This document shows, in pieces, positions 9,113 through 19,057 of a stretch of 64,000 nt of DNA. The DNA lies in the NCBI RefSeq assembly GCF_002119725.1, contig NZ_CP021109.1, positions 372,001 through 436,000 on the forward strand, read 5' to 3'. The stretch is from Bordetella genomosp. 9. Its GTDB lineage: Bacteria; Pseudomonadota; Gammaproteobacteria; Burkholderiales; Burkholderiaceae_B. Every line of letters starts with the position of its first letter. Positions within the stretch are counted from its first letter, which is position 1. The notes below the pieces were generated by a model, which was not told the DNA's origin, did no database searches, and worked only from the letters and a program-made list of their open reading frames with translations. Both the position numbers and the translations under genes were made by a program.

Positions 9113-9428
9113 GCTACAGTCCGTGTCGGAAGGCACGGACGGGGGACCCGGTCGACGCCATTGTGGCGTCGCTGATCAGGTCACAACGCATTATTGCAAG
9201 GAGGGACGGCACGTTTAAACTGGCAGACGAATAACCTGCTGCGGAGACACGCCCCTTCGCACGCTACCTTACAGACATGCCTTCACAGAGTTCGGTAACT
9301 TAGGACGCTGATGTAATCCGGCATCTTGTGAAATACAACGTTGCGCCCTTAGCTTCCGGCTTCGGTGGATGCCTTTCGCAGCGATACATCTGTCGGGGGA
9401 TTCTTCGTCATCCGTCTTTGTCTACCGG
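9113..9428. other. non-coding stretch with stacked small hairpins
   Basis: No protein-like frame is visible. Two small stems lie just upstream (minus sense) of the terminator: CCGTG...CACGG near 9120-9138 and CGACGCC...GGCGTCG near 9153-9171. They may be the structured 3' untranslated region of the toxin transcript or a small RNA. Nothing else is recognised. Confidence 0.3.
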
Positions 9429-10004
9429 TCAAAGAATGGTGCGGTAAGTCGCGAGGGTCCTGGTCGTTTGAACCAGGCCTTGGCGCAGCAAAATGTCGAG
9501 GTAACGGTCCACATCAATCGCGGGCTCCCTGAGTTGAGCACGCTGGCGTTGCGCCGCCGACACGACCGCTGCCGCGTCCAGGTCCAACAGGTTGTCCACG
9601 AACTCGTCGGGATGCTGCGATTCGATGCCGTAGGGCGCCAGCATCTCTGTCGGGAAATCCCGCTGGTTGAATGTCACGATCACGCTCGCGCCACAGCGAA
9701 TCGCCGCAGCCAGCACATGGCGGTCGTCTGGATCTGGCAACGCCAGCCCAGCCACGAGCGCTTCGTATCCCTCCACCAAGGCGTCCGGGATAGCGCGATC
9801 CATCAGGTCGGATGTGCGGTCGACCTGGGCCTGGGTGAGATCTGGCCGGTTGGTCAGCAGGTTCCGTTTCCACTCATCGTGAATAGCCCGGCTCCACCGC
9901 GCCCGAAACCGCCCAGACAGTCCCAACCACATTAAGAAATCCCGCAGAGGCGCCGGATAGAGGACACATGCGTCGTAGACGGCGGTGAAGGAGGAATGCC
10001 TCAT
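9429..10004 (-). CDS. PIN-domain toxin (VapC-like RNase)
   Basis: A 191-residue PIN-domain protein. The acidic residues expected for metal binding are visible in VYDACVLYP near the start, in the central acidic region, and in DPDDRHVLAAA. It probably acts as a growth-inhibiting RNase in the cytoplasm. The ATG overlaps the last four bases of the upstream antitoxin gene (ATGA at 10001-10004), the typical coupling of antitoxin-first modules. It is longer than a classic VapC (about 130-140 residues) because of a C-terminal extension. Confidence 0.8.
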   Translation of the reverse strand: MRHSSFTAVYDACVLYPAPLRDFLMWLGLSGRFRARWSRAIHDEWKRNLLTNRPDLTQAQVDRTSDLMDRAIPDALVEGYEALVAGLALPDPDDRHVLAAAIRCGASVIVTFNQRDFPTEMLAPYGIESQHPDEFVDNLLDLDAAAVVSAAQRQRAQLREPAIDVDRYLDILLRQGLVQTTRTLATYRTIL

Positions 10005-10468
10005 TCGTACCCCATTCCCAGCTCCTGCGACTGCTGGGCGAGTTCCGCCATTGCTTGTTCACTAGCGCGTTCACGTGCTTCTTTGTACTGCATCAGGTCG
10101 GCAAACCTTACCCTGCGGTGCTTGCCAGTCCGATGAAACGGCAACACACCGTCTTCGAGCAACCTGACGAAATGCGGGCGAGAGACGTTAAGCAGGTCCG
10201 CCGCCTCTTGGGTCGTTAACTCTGCATGGACTGGTACCACCTTCACGGCGTTCCCGTCGGCAAGTTCGGCCAGGATGTCAACGAGCAGGCGCAGCGCCGA
10301 GGTGGGCAGTTCTACTTCGTGCGCTTGTTTCTGGTCATCGAAAATCTGAATGTGTTGCGTTTCGAATTGAGTCGCCAAATAGGCTGCCAGGGCACGCTGA
10401 CCCTGCACGGCCGCTTTCACCTCCCCCTCAGCGGGCAAGGTCATCTTGGATTGGGCAGTGTTGGTCAT
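10001..10468 (-). CDS. antitoxin with excisionase-type helix-turn-helix
   Basis: A 155-residue protein with a MerR/excisionase-type DNA-binding domain (TTQEAADLLNVSRPHFVRLL, then GKHRRVRFADLMQYK) in the C-terminal half. It is first in the operon and overlaps the PIN toxin by four bases. It probably neutralises the toxin and represses its own promoter. A strong Shine-Dalgarno sequence (TAGGAG) precedes the ATG at 10468. Confidence 0.8.
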   Translation of the reverse strand: MTNTAQSKMTLPAEGEVKAAVQGQRALAAYLATQFETQHIQIFDDQKQAHEVELPTSALRLLVDILAELADGNAVKVVPVHAELTTQEAADLLNVSRPHFVRLLEDGVLPFHRTGKHRRVRFADLMQYKEARERASEQAMAELAQQSQELGMGYE

Positions 10469-10559
10469 AAGTTACTCCTAGAAAGACGACTACAAGGCAC
10501 ATTGTATTCGAAATAAACGAAACATGCAATAGTGCGATTTGCACACCCAAGGTGGTCAT

Positions 10560-10755
10560 GGGGCTGGGACCATTCCGAGCCCGTCGGCGATGCTCAACGG
10601 CCTCCGTTCGTCTTCGGTGAGGGAGTGCGAACTGTCCAGCGTCGCGGTGCGGCCCGCCAGCGAACCCCGATGTTCGCGAACGGATCGCTGAGTACGTACT
10701 GGTGATGGACCAGCCAGCGGAACATCGCACCAAGGATCGACAGGACATGTGATCG
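10560..10755 (-). pseudogene. fragment of a tyrosine recombinase
   Basis: On the minus strand a short frame reads AILGAMFRWLVHHQYVLSDP, characteristic of the SAM-like region of phage-type integrases. It then loses frame and continues as HSLTEDERRPLSIADGL in another frame. Start, catalytic domain and end are missing. It is debris from an earlier insertion. Confidence 0.5.
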
Positions 10756-10899
10756 ACCCTGCCCACAATGCCCGCGCGAAGGCCGCCAATCTGGCGACGA
10801 ACATGGATGCCGTGGTCCCTTCCACGGGTCACCGCCTTGTAGTCGTTGTCTGCGGTAGATGCAGGGCTACCGGGAGCGCGAGACCGCCCCTGGCGAGCC

Positions 10900-11055
10900 G
10901 TCGATATGACGGAGCATGGCGCGACGAGCGCCCTTGACTTGCTCATCGCCGCGCATGCCCTTGATATCGGTGCCGTGCTGGTGACGAACGACCAGGCATT
11001 CAGGCGTGTCCCCGGGCTCGTGGTAGAAGATTGGTCGACGCCCACCGGCAATTGA
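10900..11055 (+). pseudogene. 3' remnant of a second VapC-type toxin
   Basis: About 50 codons encode the end of a PIN domain ([20 protein letters not shown], then [13 protein letters not shown]). The N-terminal half with the first catalytic Asp is missing and no antitoxin gene lies next to it. It is on the opposite strand to the intact PIN pair 500 bases away and is a different, classic VapC type. Confidence 0.55.
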
Positions 11056-11292
11056 AGGCGACCACCTTTTTGAGCAGCACAGACGCGCCGGTCACAATCT
11101 GACGTTCATCCTCTCCAGCGCACCATCGCCGACGCCGCGCACACACAACCTTGCACGGACCTCCCCGTCGCGCTCTGAGCGTGTTTGCGGTGACCCGTCC
11201 CGAGAAACGGAAGTGGCATGGCGGCGTGCCGCCACGTCCCTGGGAGTTCGGGGGCCGCAAGACCCCCCGATGCCCGGCACGCCAACCCATCC

Positions 11293-13868
11293 CTACCAGC
11301 GCCAGCGCGCGCCCAGATTGCCGAAGATGGCGTCGCGTTGGTGACCGTCCAGATTGGTCGTATAGCCGACCGTCGCATACAGGCTGCTGTGCTTGCCAAG
11401 GTTGGCCGCCACGCCGGCGCCGATCTGCCCCGCCGTGCCGCGCACGCTGGTACCGAGCGTGGTCGCACCGCCATAGGTCGTGTCGTCGCTGCCGCCGAAC
11501 GAACGCAGCAGATTCACGCGCAACCACGGCTGCCACTGCACGCCGCGCGTCTCGAAGGTCGTTTCCAGGCGGGCGCCGATGCGGCCGAGCCAGCCACTGG
11601 TTCCCTGGAACGATACGTTCGAGATGCCATCGTTCAGCGAATCGACCCACACACGCTGCCAGATCAGCTGCGCCTGCGGCTCCAGGATCCAGCGGCCCGA
11701 CAACGCCAGCGGCACACCGGCCTCCAGCGAGGCGGCCAGCGCCTTGCCGTCGGTCTCGGCGCCGACGCCGCGGCGCGATCGCGGATCGATCGTCAGCTTG
11801 CTGCCTTGCACGACCGCATCGGTGTACCAGCCGCTCGGGCCGACATGGGTCCAGTAGCCGCCGATGCTGTAGGCGTCGACCGTGATGCGGCCGGCGTCGT
11901 AGTCGGGAAAGCCGAGCGCGTTGCCGCTGACATCGCCAGAGGCGCGGGCGTAACCGAAGTAGGCCCCATAGTGGTTGCGATGGCCCTGCGGCGTGCCGTC
12001 GGCGTAGAGGTCGTGCCCTACCTGCAGACCGACCAGATTACCGTCGAACGCAGGCCTGGCCTCGCCGCCTTGGCGCGCCTCGTGATGGCCGCCCCAGACG
12101 CGTCCCCATGCCGCCGCGACCCTGCCCTTTTCGGCGAGCAGCGATTGCCGTCCCTGCCGGTCGTGGAACGTGCCGAGCTGCTCGATACCCAGTTGCCGTG
12201 CCACGGCGGGCACCTGGGCATAGACCGGCACCTCCATCCGATACAGCGGGGTGGCGGGCGCGCCAGGCGGCGGCGCTGGCGGCAGAGCGGGGGTACCGGG
12301 CGCGGCCACCGGTTGCACGACGGGCGCCGGAGCGGGGGCGGGCCCGGGGCCTGGGCTGGGCGCGGGAGCCGGAGCCGGCGCCGGACCTGGTGCCGGTGTC
12401 GGTGTCGGGGGCGGCGCGGGAGCGGGAGCCGGCTGCGGCGGCAGGCTTGAGCGCAGGTACCAGTTCTCGCTGGTCCCGGCGTTGACCCCGCCTTTGAACA
12501 GATAGTAGGTATAGGCGCCCGCGCTCAGCGACCCGCCGGCCAGCGCGAAGCTGCCGGCAGCCGTGGTAGCGCCGTCGCTCGTCATCACGACCGGAATGCC
12601 GTCCCCCGTGGTCAGCCCGCCGGCACCGCCGACATTGGTCACGCCGATGGTCGTGGTGCCGCTCCCCGCGCCGCGCGCGATCGCCAGCGCATCGGAGGGC
12701 GAGCCGTCACCGCCGAGCGCGGTCTGCACCAGCAGTTGTCCGTTGTTGCCGGCGTAGTTGCCGGCGATGGTCAGGCGGTCGGCCGTGCTGTTGCCGCCGG
12801 AGGTCAGATCGATGAGGCCGGCATTGGTCACGTTGACCAGCCCGCCGCTGTTGGCGCTGGCGATCGTGCTGGCGCCGATGCCGCCGGCCGACAGCCGGCT
12901 GGTGGCGTCGATCGTCAGCGCGCCCGCGCTGGCGCTGCCGTCGCCGAGGGTCAGCGCGGGATCGATGGTCAGCGCGCTGGCATTGGTCAGCGCCAGCGTC
13001 TCGAAATTGCGCAGCCGGCCGGCGCCGGTCAGCACCGTGTTGTCCAGCGTCAGGCTGTCCTCGCCCAGGCCACCATCCATCGCATTGAGGTTGGCCAGAT
13101 TGGCATCGCGCAGATTTCGCAGGATCGCGGTATCGGTGCCGGCGCCGAGCGATACCTGGCCGCCGATAGTGCCGCCCTCGTCCCAGGTGAACCGGTCGGT
13201 GCCGGTCCCGGTGAAATAGCCTTGCCCTATCGTTCCCCCGGTCACGGTGGCGACGTTGTTGCCGTTGCCGAAGTCGACCACGCCGCCGACGCTGCCGCCG
13301 GACATGATCAGCGTATCGTTGTTGCCCCAGGCGACGATATCCCGATCGACTGTGCCGCCGGACATCCGCATTACGTTATTGCCGATGTTCAGGTCGATCA
13401 TGCCGATGCGGCCGCCTGTCATCGTGGCGAAGTCGCCGTTGGAAAACACGTCGACGATATGGCCGCCGGACATCGTGAAGTTGTCAAGCGCACCGCCCTG
13501 ATCCAGCGAATCGATCTGGCCGCCCGACATCGTGAAGTTGTCGACCCCGTCGGCGGTACGAATGGCGCCGCGCACGGTGCCCCCGCGCATGTCGAAGTTG
13601 TCCGCCCCGTTGTTGGTCTGCACCGCCGTCCCGACGCCGGTGATATTGCCGGTATTGACGATCGACACGGAAACGTTCGGCGCCGCACCGGCGGTAGCGA
13701 TGGCCGTGCCTGCCGTCGCAGTGATATCCCCGCTGTTGACGATGGTTGCCGCACCGCCCAACTCAATACCGCGGCTTGCACCGACGATGGTGCCGGCGTT
13801 GTCGATGCTGACGGGGCCGCCTGTCGTAACCACGGCGCGGCCAGGCTGGCTCGAGATGGTGGCGCCAG
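11293..13868 (-). pseudogene. autotransporter, 3' part (passenger and beta-barrel), split by IS
   Basis: About 858 codons. The passenger carries repeats of the form MSGG/MTGG about every 20 residues, predicting a beta-helix. A Pro/Ala-rich linker (near 12250-12440) follows, then a type V autotransporter barrel ending with an aromatic residue (GNLGARWRW). The 5' part lies at 15070-15449 beyond an IS element. Removing the IS plus one CCAG copy restores one continuous frame of 983 residues from the ATG at 15449 to the stop at 11293. The 3' part alone has no start site or signal peptide and should not be exported. Confidence 0.85.
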
Positions 13869-13884
13869 TGACCTGCCCCCGGTT

Positions 13885-14760
13885 TTAGTACGAAGCGCAG
13901 GTGGAGTCCGAGGTTAAAAACTCTTTCTGCTCATGCCCCTGTGCAAACTGCGCCGGGGTCAGATAGCCGAGCGAGCTGTGAGGCCGCTCGGTGTTGTACT
14001 CGATACGCCATTCCTCAATCAGCTGCCTGGCGTGGCGCATTGAGACGAACCAGTGCTCGTTCAGGCATTCATCGCGGAACCGCCCGTTGAAGCTCTCGAT
14101 GTAGGCGTTCTCCACTGGCTTGCCGGGCCTGATGAACGACAGCGTGACGCCCGCTTCGTAGGCCCATGCGTCCAGCACCTTACCAGCGAACTCGGGACCA
14201 TTGTCCACCGTGATGGAAGCTGGCAAGCCTCGCATCTCCTTCAGCCGTTCCAGCACTTGCTTGACCCGCAGGCCCGGCAATGAGGTGTCAACCTCGATGA
14301 CCAGGCACTCGCGCGTGTAATCGTCGACCACGTTCAGGCATCGAAACCGCCGACCGTAGGCCAGCCCATCGGAAACGAAGTCCATCGACCAACTCTGGTT
14401 CGGGCCGGTTGGCAGCGACAGCGGCTTGCGTTCGACCGCCGCAATGCGCTTGCGTCGCCGCTTGCGCACACTCAGGCCCGCCTTGCTGTACAGGCGCCAG
14501 ATGCGCTTGTGGTTGGCCAGCCAGCCCTCCCGTTGCAACAGCACGTGAATCCGGCGATAGCCATAGCGGCGCTTCTGCGCGGCGATGGCCATCATCCGAC
14601 CCGTCAGCGCTTCATCGTCAACGCGGCGGCGCGATTCGTAGTGGAACAGCGAGCGCGAAATCCCTACCAGCCCGCAGGCCCGGGTGACCCCCATGGCGCG
14701 TTCGGTCATCAATACCTGGACCGCTTCGCGCTTGGCCTGCGGGCTTGCTACTTTCGGGAC
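13885..14760 (-). CDS. IS407-group transposase OrfB (DDE integrase domain)
   Basis: The rve-type catalytic domain shows the DDE residues in context: SWSMDFVSDG, ITVDNGPEFAG and YIESFNGRFRDE. It follows OrfA in another frame and is expected to be made as an OrfAB fusion by programmed frameshifting near 14750-14765; an OrfB start on its own is not obvious. It ends in CASY 16 bases inside the IS end. Confidence 0.88.
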   Translation of the reverse strand, partial: VPKVASPQAKREAVQVLMTERAMGVTRACGLVGISRSLFHYESRRRVDDEALTGRMMAIAAQKRRYGYRRIHVLLQREGWLANHKRIWRLYSKAGLSVRKRRRKRIAAVERKPLSLPTGPNQSWSMDFVSDGLAYGRRFRCLNVVDDYTRECLVIEVDTSLPGLRVKQVLERLKEMRGLPASITVDNGPEFAGKVLDAWAYEAGVTLSFIRPGKPVENAYIESFNGRFRDECLNEHWFVSMRHARQLIEEWRIEYNTERPHSSLGYLTPAQFAQGHEQKEFLTSDSTCASY

Positions 14761-15008
14761 AGCAGGTCCTTCAGTGCCGCGTTGTCCAGCATCGATTCGG
14801 CCAGCAGGCGCTTGAGCTTGTTGTTCTCCTGCTCCAACTCCTTCAGCCGCTGCGCTTCGGAGACCGTCATCCCGCCGAACTTCGCCTTCCAGTTGTAGTA
14901 GGTCGCTTCCGAGATGCCGTGCTTGCGGCACAGCTCTGCTGGCTTCAGGCCGGCCTCGGCCTCCTTCAGCACGCCAATAATCTGTTCTTCGGTGAATCGC
15001 TTTTTCAT
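14748..15008 (-). CDS. IS407-group transposase OrfA (HTH)
   Basis: An 86-residue protein with the helix-turn-helix FTEEQIIGVLKEAEAG and GISEATYYNWKAKFG, followed by a leucine-zipper-like coiled coil (LKELEQENNKLKRLL). This is the DNA-binding half of the IS3-family transposase. It ends where OrfB overlaps. Confidence 0.9.
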   Translation of the reverse strand: MKKRFTEEQIIGVLKEAEAGLKPAELCRKHGISEATYYNWKAKFGGMTVSEAQRLKELEQENNKLKRLLAESMLDNAALKDLLSRK

Positions 15009-15069
15009 GACCGCTCCTCTTCGGAACGGACTCTACATCGTCAGCGTACTAATCGCGGGGAGCAGGTCA

Positions 15070-15449
15070 CCAGCGGCATTGGTCAACGTGGAATCGGCGC
15101 CTAGCGAGACACCGATGCTGGCGGCGCCCGTGCTGGAGATGCTGCCCTGATTGGTGACGCGGCTTTGCGCATTGACCGCGACTGCAGTGGTATCGCCCAC
15201 CGCGATGCCGGCGCTCGGCAACACATTGACCGTGACGTCGGTACTGGCCGGTGCCGCGGCGAGGGGCGTGGTCGCCGGATTGGGTGCGCCGGTACCGCAT
15301 GTCACCGTCTGTCCTGTGGCGGGATTGAAAATATCGCACGTGGCCAGCGCTGCTTCCGGCCGGGCGATCGACAGCAGACAAAGCACCGGGGTCAGGCTTT
15401 GCGGACGGCACAAAACCCGGATAGCGGCAGCGATCCGCCGTAGTTTCAT
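15070..15449 (-). pseudogene. autotransporter, 5' part (signal peptide), split by IS
   Basis: The start is the ATG at 15449, preceded by an AGGAG Shine-Dalgarno sequence; an in-frame ATG 30 bases upstream lacks one. The N-terminus MKLRRIAAAIRV with a hydrophobic stretch to ALATCDIF is a signal peptide. About 125 codons remain before the IS. Translation runs a short way into the IS and stops. It lies next to the sensor-kinase operon but has no copy of the regulatory palindrome found elsewhere in the core. Confidence 0.82.
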
Positions 15450-15694
15450 CGCGTTCTCCTCAATTCTTTTCGTAGGCATTCGATCACATGCCGCGAAATT
15501 ATTGGAGAAAAGCCTTCACGGCGTTCTTCTTTTTTTTGTAATCAGAGTTCAGCAAGACCATTGCCGCAATACCACGGATCACTGGCTGGCCCGGCCGTCA
15601 GAAAAGCCAATTACCCTCCCGAAGCCGCCGCGGCACTGTTACTGGATATGGCGCTTGATGGTAGCGTTCCACCTGCGGATACCCTACGGAGAAG

Positions 15695-18208
15695 TCAGCT
15701 TGGAAGGTTGGACGACGCGCGCTCCAACGTTCCGAGCAGTTCCTTGAGTCGCTCGGTGTCGGCCCGTGACGCGTCGCCGCGCGCGAGTCCGCGGGCCAGC
15801 GATTCGATCAGCTCCGCCGCATCCGCGATCTCGCCCATGGCAACCGTCAATGCCGCCCCTTTGATGCGGTGCGCCTGGCGTGCTGTCTCTCTCCAGTCGC
15901 TCTCGCGGATGCAATGACGCAGCATTCGGACATCGTCGCGCATGGTCTGCTGAAACAGCGCGTGCAGGCTATCGCCATCCCGCTGGAAGGGTTCCGGCGC
16001 AGGCATCTCGAACTCCTCGCCAAGGTCGAGATCGCACCACATCTCCATCATCTGGGCCAATTGCCGCATGCGCACGGGTTTACTGAGCACCCCGTCCATA
16101 CCGCTCGCAAAGCATCGTTCCTGGTGTTCTGCGTCCGACAAGGCGGAGATGGCAATGATGGGCGTATGGCCGCCCTGCTTGGTCTCCTTGAGTCGAATAC
16201 GTTCGGCCAGCGTGTAGCCATCCAAATCAGGCAGATTGCAATCGAGCAGGACCATGTCGAACTGCGTCGGGTCGAACAGCGCCAACGCTTCGCTCGCGCT
16301 CGCTGCCATCGTGGCGCGACAACCCAGCGTCTGCAACTGTCGCCCTATGCTGTCACGCACGGCCTCGTGGTCATCGACGACCAGAATCCGAGCTCGCTCA
16401 ATCAATGAATCCGGGGCAAGCGAGTCGGCAACGGGATTGGTTGCCTCCTCTGCGGTTGTGAGATCGGCTTGCGATGCCGGCGCTGTGCCCTCCGTCAACC
16501 TTACGCGGTCGCAGACCTCGACAGGTACGGTCACGGTAAAGACAGTCTGCACATTGGGTTCGCTGCGTACGCCAATCGTACCGCCCATCAGGGTCACGAG
16601 TTCCTTGCAGATCGCAAGGCCGAGCCCGGTGCCGCCGAACCTGCGTGTCGTGCTCTGATCGGCTTGCTCAAATGGCTCGAAAACGCGGCGCAACTGGGCT
16701 GGCGTCATCCCGATACCTGTGTCGTGGACCTCGAGCGTGAGCGTCCCGCGCCGATTCATGGTCGCTGCCCGCTTGCCGGGCTGCAATTTGCCCGCCTGAT
16801 AAATGACGCTGACAGTAATGGCGCCGCGCTCGGTGAATTTGATGGCATTGGATAGCAGGTTCAGCAAGACCTGGCGAAGACGCGTCGGGTCGATCTTGAG
16901 CTGCAGTTCCGGCGGGCATTTGAGCGCAAGAGTCAAATGCAGCCCCTTGTCTTCTGCTCTCCGGCGCAGCATATCGACCGACTGCGTTGCCCACGTCCAG
17001 ATTGGCGTCGCAACCATCTCCGGGGTCACCTTGCCCGCCTCCAGCTTGGAGAACTGCAGTACGTCGTCGAGCAGCGACAGCAGCGCTTCCGACGCGGTGA
17101 CGGCGCTCGTCGTCAGCTTGCTCTGCTCCGCATCGAGACGCGTTCGTCGCAGCAATTCGACTGACGACAATATGGTCTGCATTGGCGTGCGGATTTCGTG
17201 GCCCATCACCGCAAGGAACATGGCCTTGGCCCGCTCGCTACGATTCGCAGCCAGCTTGGCTCGCCAGGCGAATCCGGCAAGCAGCGCGATTGCCAACACG
17301 ATGGCAGCAAGGGCGAGGGCATGCGGCGCATAGTATTGCAGCACCGCCCGCATCGTTGGTTCGCCATAATCCGCCCCTTCAATCCATCTGTCGACGATGA
17401 CGTCGGTTTGCTTTGCCGTCAACGCATTGAGGGATTTATCGACAATGGAGGCGAGCAATGGCAGGTCCCGGCGAACTCCCATCGACAGCTGCACCGGCAG
17501 TTCCGCAAGCGTGCCCGATACATGCAACTGCCCGAAATACATACGCCGCATCGTGGGCAACAGCATCAAGTCGGTGCCAATTGCCGCGTCCGCCGTGCCG
17601 TCGAGCACCGCTGCCAGAACGGCCTCCGCACTGGCAAGAGGCAACACCTTGATCTCGGGATAACCAGTCCGTAAAGCGCTCTCAAATGCGCCACCGCCTT
17701 TTGTTGCTACCGTCTGGCCGGCCAAGCGGCGAGCGTCGAACACCACCGGACCTCGCTCTCGCGTTACGACGATCGTAGCGGCGACAAAGTATGGCGAGGT
17801 GACCAGGATCCGGTTGTCGAGATTTCGCGGTGAATGCTCATACGATACCGCGGGAAGAAGATCGACCTGATGCGCTTCTAGGGCCGCACGCGCCTTACCC
17901 CATGCCATGCCGGGCACCGGCTCGAACTTCAGGCCGGTCAGCCGAGATATCGCCTCCAGATAGCCGGCGGACAGTCCCTTGTGGACGCCATCGTCCATGT
18001 ACTCCACGGGGCGAAAATTCGGGTCTACTGCCGTGCGTACGACCGGATTGGCTTTAATCCATGCCATTTCCTCCGGCGAAAACAGCGCCTGCGACTGGGC
18101 GGCGGACCGAGACGGCATCAGAGCCAGACAAAAGGAAAGAAAGACGGCCAGGATCAAGTAATGCGAGCATGATCCGGGATCTCTGGACGATGCGGCGACC
18201 AACGTCAT
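15695..18208 (-). CDS. hybrid sensor kinase, BvgS/EvgS/RcsC-like (VFT-TM-HisKA-HATPase-REC-Hpt)
   Basis: An 837-residue inner-membrane kinase. In order: a short export signal, one periplasmic Venus-flytrap domain (about 40-270), a transmembrane segment (about 285-305), HisKA with the phospho-His in VMGHEIRTPMQ, HATPase with DTGIGM and GGTGLGLAI, a receiver with LLDCNLPDLDGY, and a C-terminal Hpt domain with AHRIKGAA. This allows a His-Asp-His-Asp phosphorelay to a separate regulator. BvgS itself has two flytrap domains; here there is one. The ATG overlaps the stop of the upstream regulator gene (ATGA, 18205-18208), so the two proteins are coupled partners. It probably phosphorylates the LuxR-type regulator next door and perhaps the one inside the pilus operon. 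Confidence 0.92.
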   Translation of the reverse strand: MTLVAASSRDPGSCSHYLILAVFLSFCLALMPSRSAAQSQALFSPEEMAWIKANPVVRTAVDPNFRPVEYMDDGVHKGLSAGYLEAISRLTGLKFEPVPGMAWGKARAALEAHQVDLLPAVSYEHSPRNLDNRILVTSPYFVAATIVVTRERGPVVFDARRLAGQTVATKGGGAFESALRTGYPEIKVLPLASAEAVLAAVLDGTADAAIGTDLMLLPTMRRMYFGQLHVSGTLAELPVQLSMGVRRDLPLLASIVDKSLNALTAKQTDVIVDRWIEGADYGEPTMRAVLQYYAPHALALAAIVLAIALLAGFAWRAKLAANRSERAKAMFLAVMGHEIRTPMQTILSSVELLRRTRLDAEQSKLTTSAVTASEALLSLLDDVLQFSKLEAGKVTPEMVATPIWTWATQSVDMLRRRAEDKGLHLTLALKCPPELQLKIDPTRLRQVLLNLLSNAIKFTERGAITVSVIYQAGKLQPGKRAATMNRRGTLTLEVHDTGIGMTPAQLRRVFEPFEQADQSTTRRFGGTGLGLAICKELVTLMGGTIGVRSEPNVQTVFTVTVPVEVCDRVRLTEGTAPASQADLTTAEEATNPVADSLAPDSLIERARILVVDDHEAVRDSIGRQLQTLGCRATMAASASEALALFDPTQFDMVLLDCNLPDLDGYTLAERIRLKETKQGGHTPIIAISALSDAEHQERCFASGMDGVLSKPVRMRQLAQMMEMWCDLDLGEEFEMPAPEPFQRDGDSLHALFQQTMRDDVRMLRHCIRESDWRETARQAHRIKGAALTVAMGEIADAAELIESLARGLARGDASRADTERLKELLGTLERASSNLPS

Positions 18209-18909
18209 ATCTTCCCGATTTCCTGGCGCAGGCGCGCCAATTCCATATCGGAATGCACGCCCAGCTTCCTGAAAGCCGATTGCTTCTGCGTGCTTACCGT
18301 CTTGATGCTTCGCTGCAGTTTGGCGGCGATCTCCGAAACGGTCATGCCCTGCAAATAACAACGCAGGACTTCGTGTTCCTTCTTTGTGAGTTGCGGGAAA
18401 TAAGCCTGCAACCGCTCACCTTCATCGGTGTCCCCGATTGGCTCGACGACTGGCTGAACTACCGCGGGCCGCTCCCCCGCCTCTGGGCTGGGATACGGTT
18501 TTCCGGCAGCCACGGTCCGGATCGCATTGGCCAGCTCGCTCAGATCCTTCCGCTTATCGTAAAAGCCCAAGGCCCCTACCCGGCGCGTCAACTGCACCGT
18601 CGCCTCGCCTGCATGCGACGAACCGATCAGCAGGCGGAATTGCGGGTAACGGGCATGCAGGCTCTGGATAAGACTCAATCCGTCGACCTCGTCTGGGCCA
18701 AGTTCATAGTCGAGCACGAGTACGGTGCGCGAAGGAAAGTTCTCCGCCGCCTGCTTGCGAAGCCAGTCGAGCAATGCCTTGCCGGAAGAAAAACTGCCCA
18801 GCAGGCGTATGTCGGGACAGCCTGCAAGCTGGTGTTCATAGCCACTTCGCACGACCGGGTGGTCATCGAGGATTACCACGCCGATCGCCGTTTCGGCAGA
18901 CAGAGTCAC
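18205..18909 (-). CDS. LuxR/NarL-type response regulator with RcsB-like recognition helix
   Basis: A 234-residue regulator. The receiver domain has VVILDDHPVV and the phospho-acceptor in LVLDYELGP. The C-terminal HTH contains RSIKTVSTQKQSAFRKLG, nearly the recognition helix of E. coli RcsB (RSIKTISSQKKSAMMKLG, from memory) and nearly identical to the second regulator at 32.3 kb. I chose the GTG at 18909, preceded by AAGGGG; the frame also opens at a TTG at 18963. A palindrome matching the island box (18975-18992) lies about 70 bases upstream, suggesting autoregulation. Confidence 0.9.
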   Translation of the reverse strand: MTLSAETAIGVVILDDHPVVRSGYEHQLAGCPDIRLLGSFSSGKALLDWLRKQAAENFPSRTVLVLDYELGPDEVDGLSLIQSLHARYPQFRLLIGSSHAGEATVQLTRRVGALGFYDKRKDLSELANAIRTVAAGKPYPSPEAGERPAVVQPVVEPIGDTDEGERLQAYFPQLTKKEHEVLRCYLQGMTVSEIAAKLQRSIKTVSTQKQSAFRKLGVHSDMELARLRQEIGKI

Positions 18910-18974
18910 GCCATGCCCCTTTGGCCGGCAGACGCCGGCACGCGAGATATTGAACAAATGCAAGCCTGCCGGAT

Positions 18975-18992
18975 TTTAGGGCAATTCCTAAA
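18975..18992 (-). promoter_or_regulatory. RcsB-like box upstream of the regulator-sensor operon
   Basis: TTTAGG and CCTAAA form a perfect inverted repeat around six bases. In box form it is TAGGG-N4-TCCTA on the plus strand (TAGGA-N4-CCCTA on the minus). On the minus strand a weak -10-like CAATAT begins 24 bases beyond it. The position suits autoregulation of the regulator gene that starts at 18909. Confidence 0.6.
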
Positions 18993-19057
18993 TGAACGGG
19001 ATCTTCACGCCGGTGCGCCGGCTTGATTTGCGTCCAATCCGATCGGCATCCTCCCTT

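Larger units (their letters stand above)
13869..15069 (-). mobile_element. IS3-family element, IS407 group, 1201 bp, with 4-bp target duplication
   Basis: The ends are related inverted repeats beginning TGACCTGC and sharing a TTAGTACG block. The flanking bases are CCAG on both sides (13865-13868 and 15070-15073), a perfect 4-bp target duplication, the size expected for the IS407 group. Two overlapping frames encode the transposase. The element sits inside the autotransporter gene and looks intact and recent. Confidence 0.92.

Noticed and set aside
9290..9315. TTAGGAC...TGATGTAA near 9.3 kb, similar to a string before gltS at 22.98 kb
   Set aside because: Only half of the box is present. In gltS the AGGA is simply the Shine-Dalgarno sequence, so I treat the likeness as chance.
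10484..10497. ATAAG-N4-TCCTA-like sequence near the antitoxin start
   Set aside because: It is the ribosome site of the antitoxin gene (TAGGAG in the sense strand), the spacing is off by one base, and no -10 lies at 23 bases.
12736..13917. 393-codon plus-strand frame opposite the autotransporter
   Set aside because: Antisense shadow of the repetitive passenger domain.
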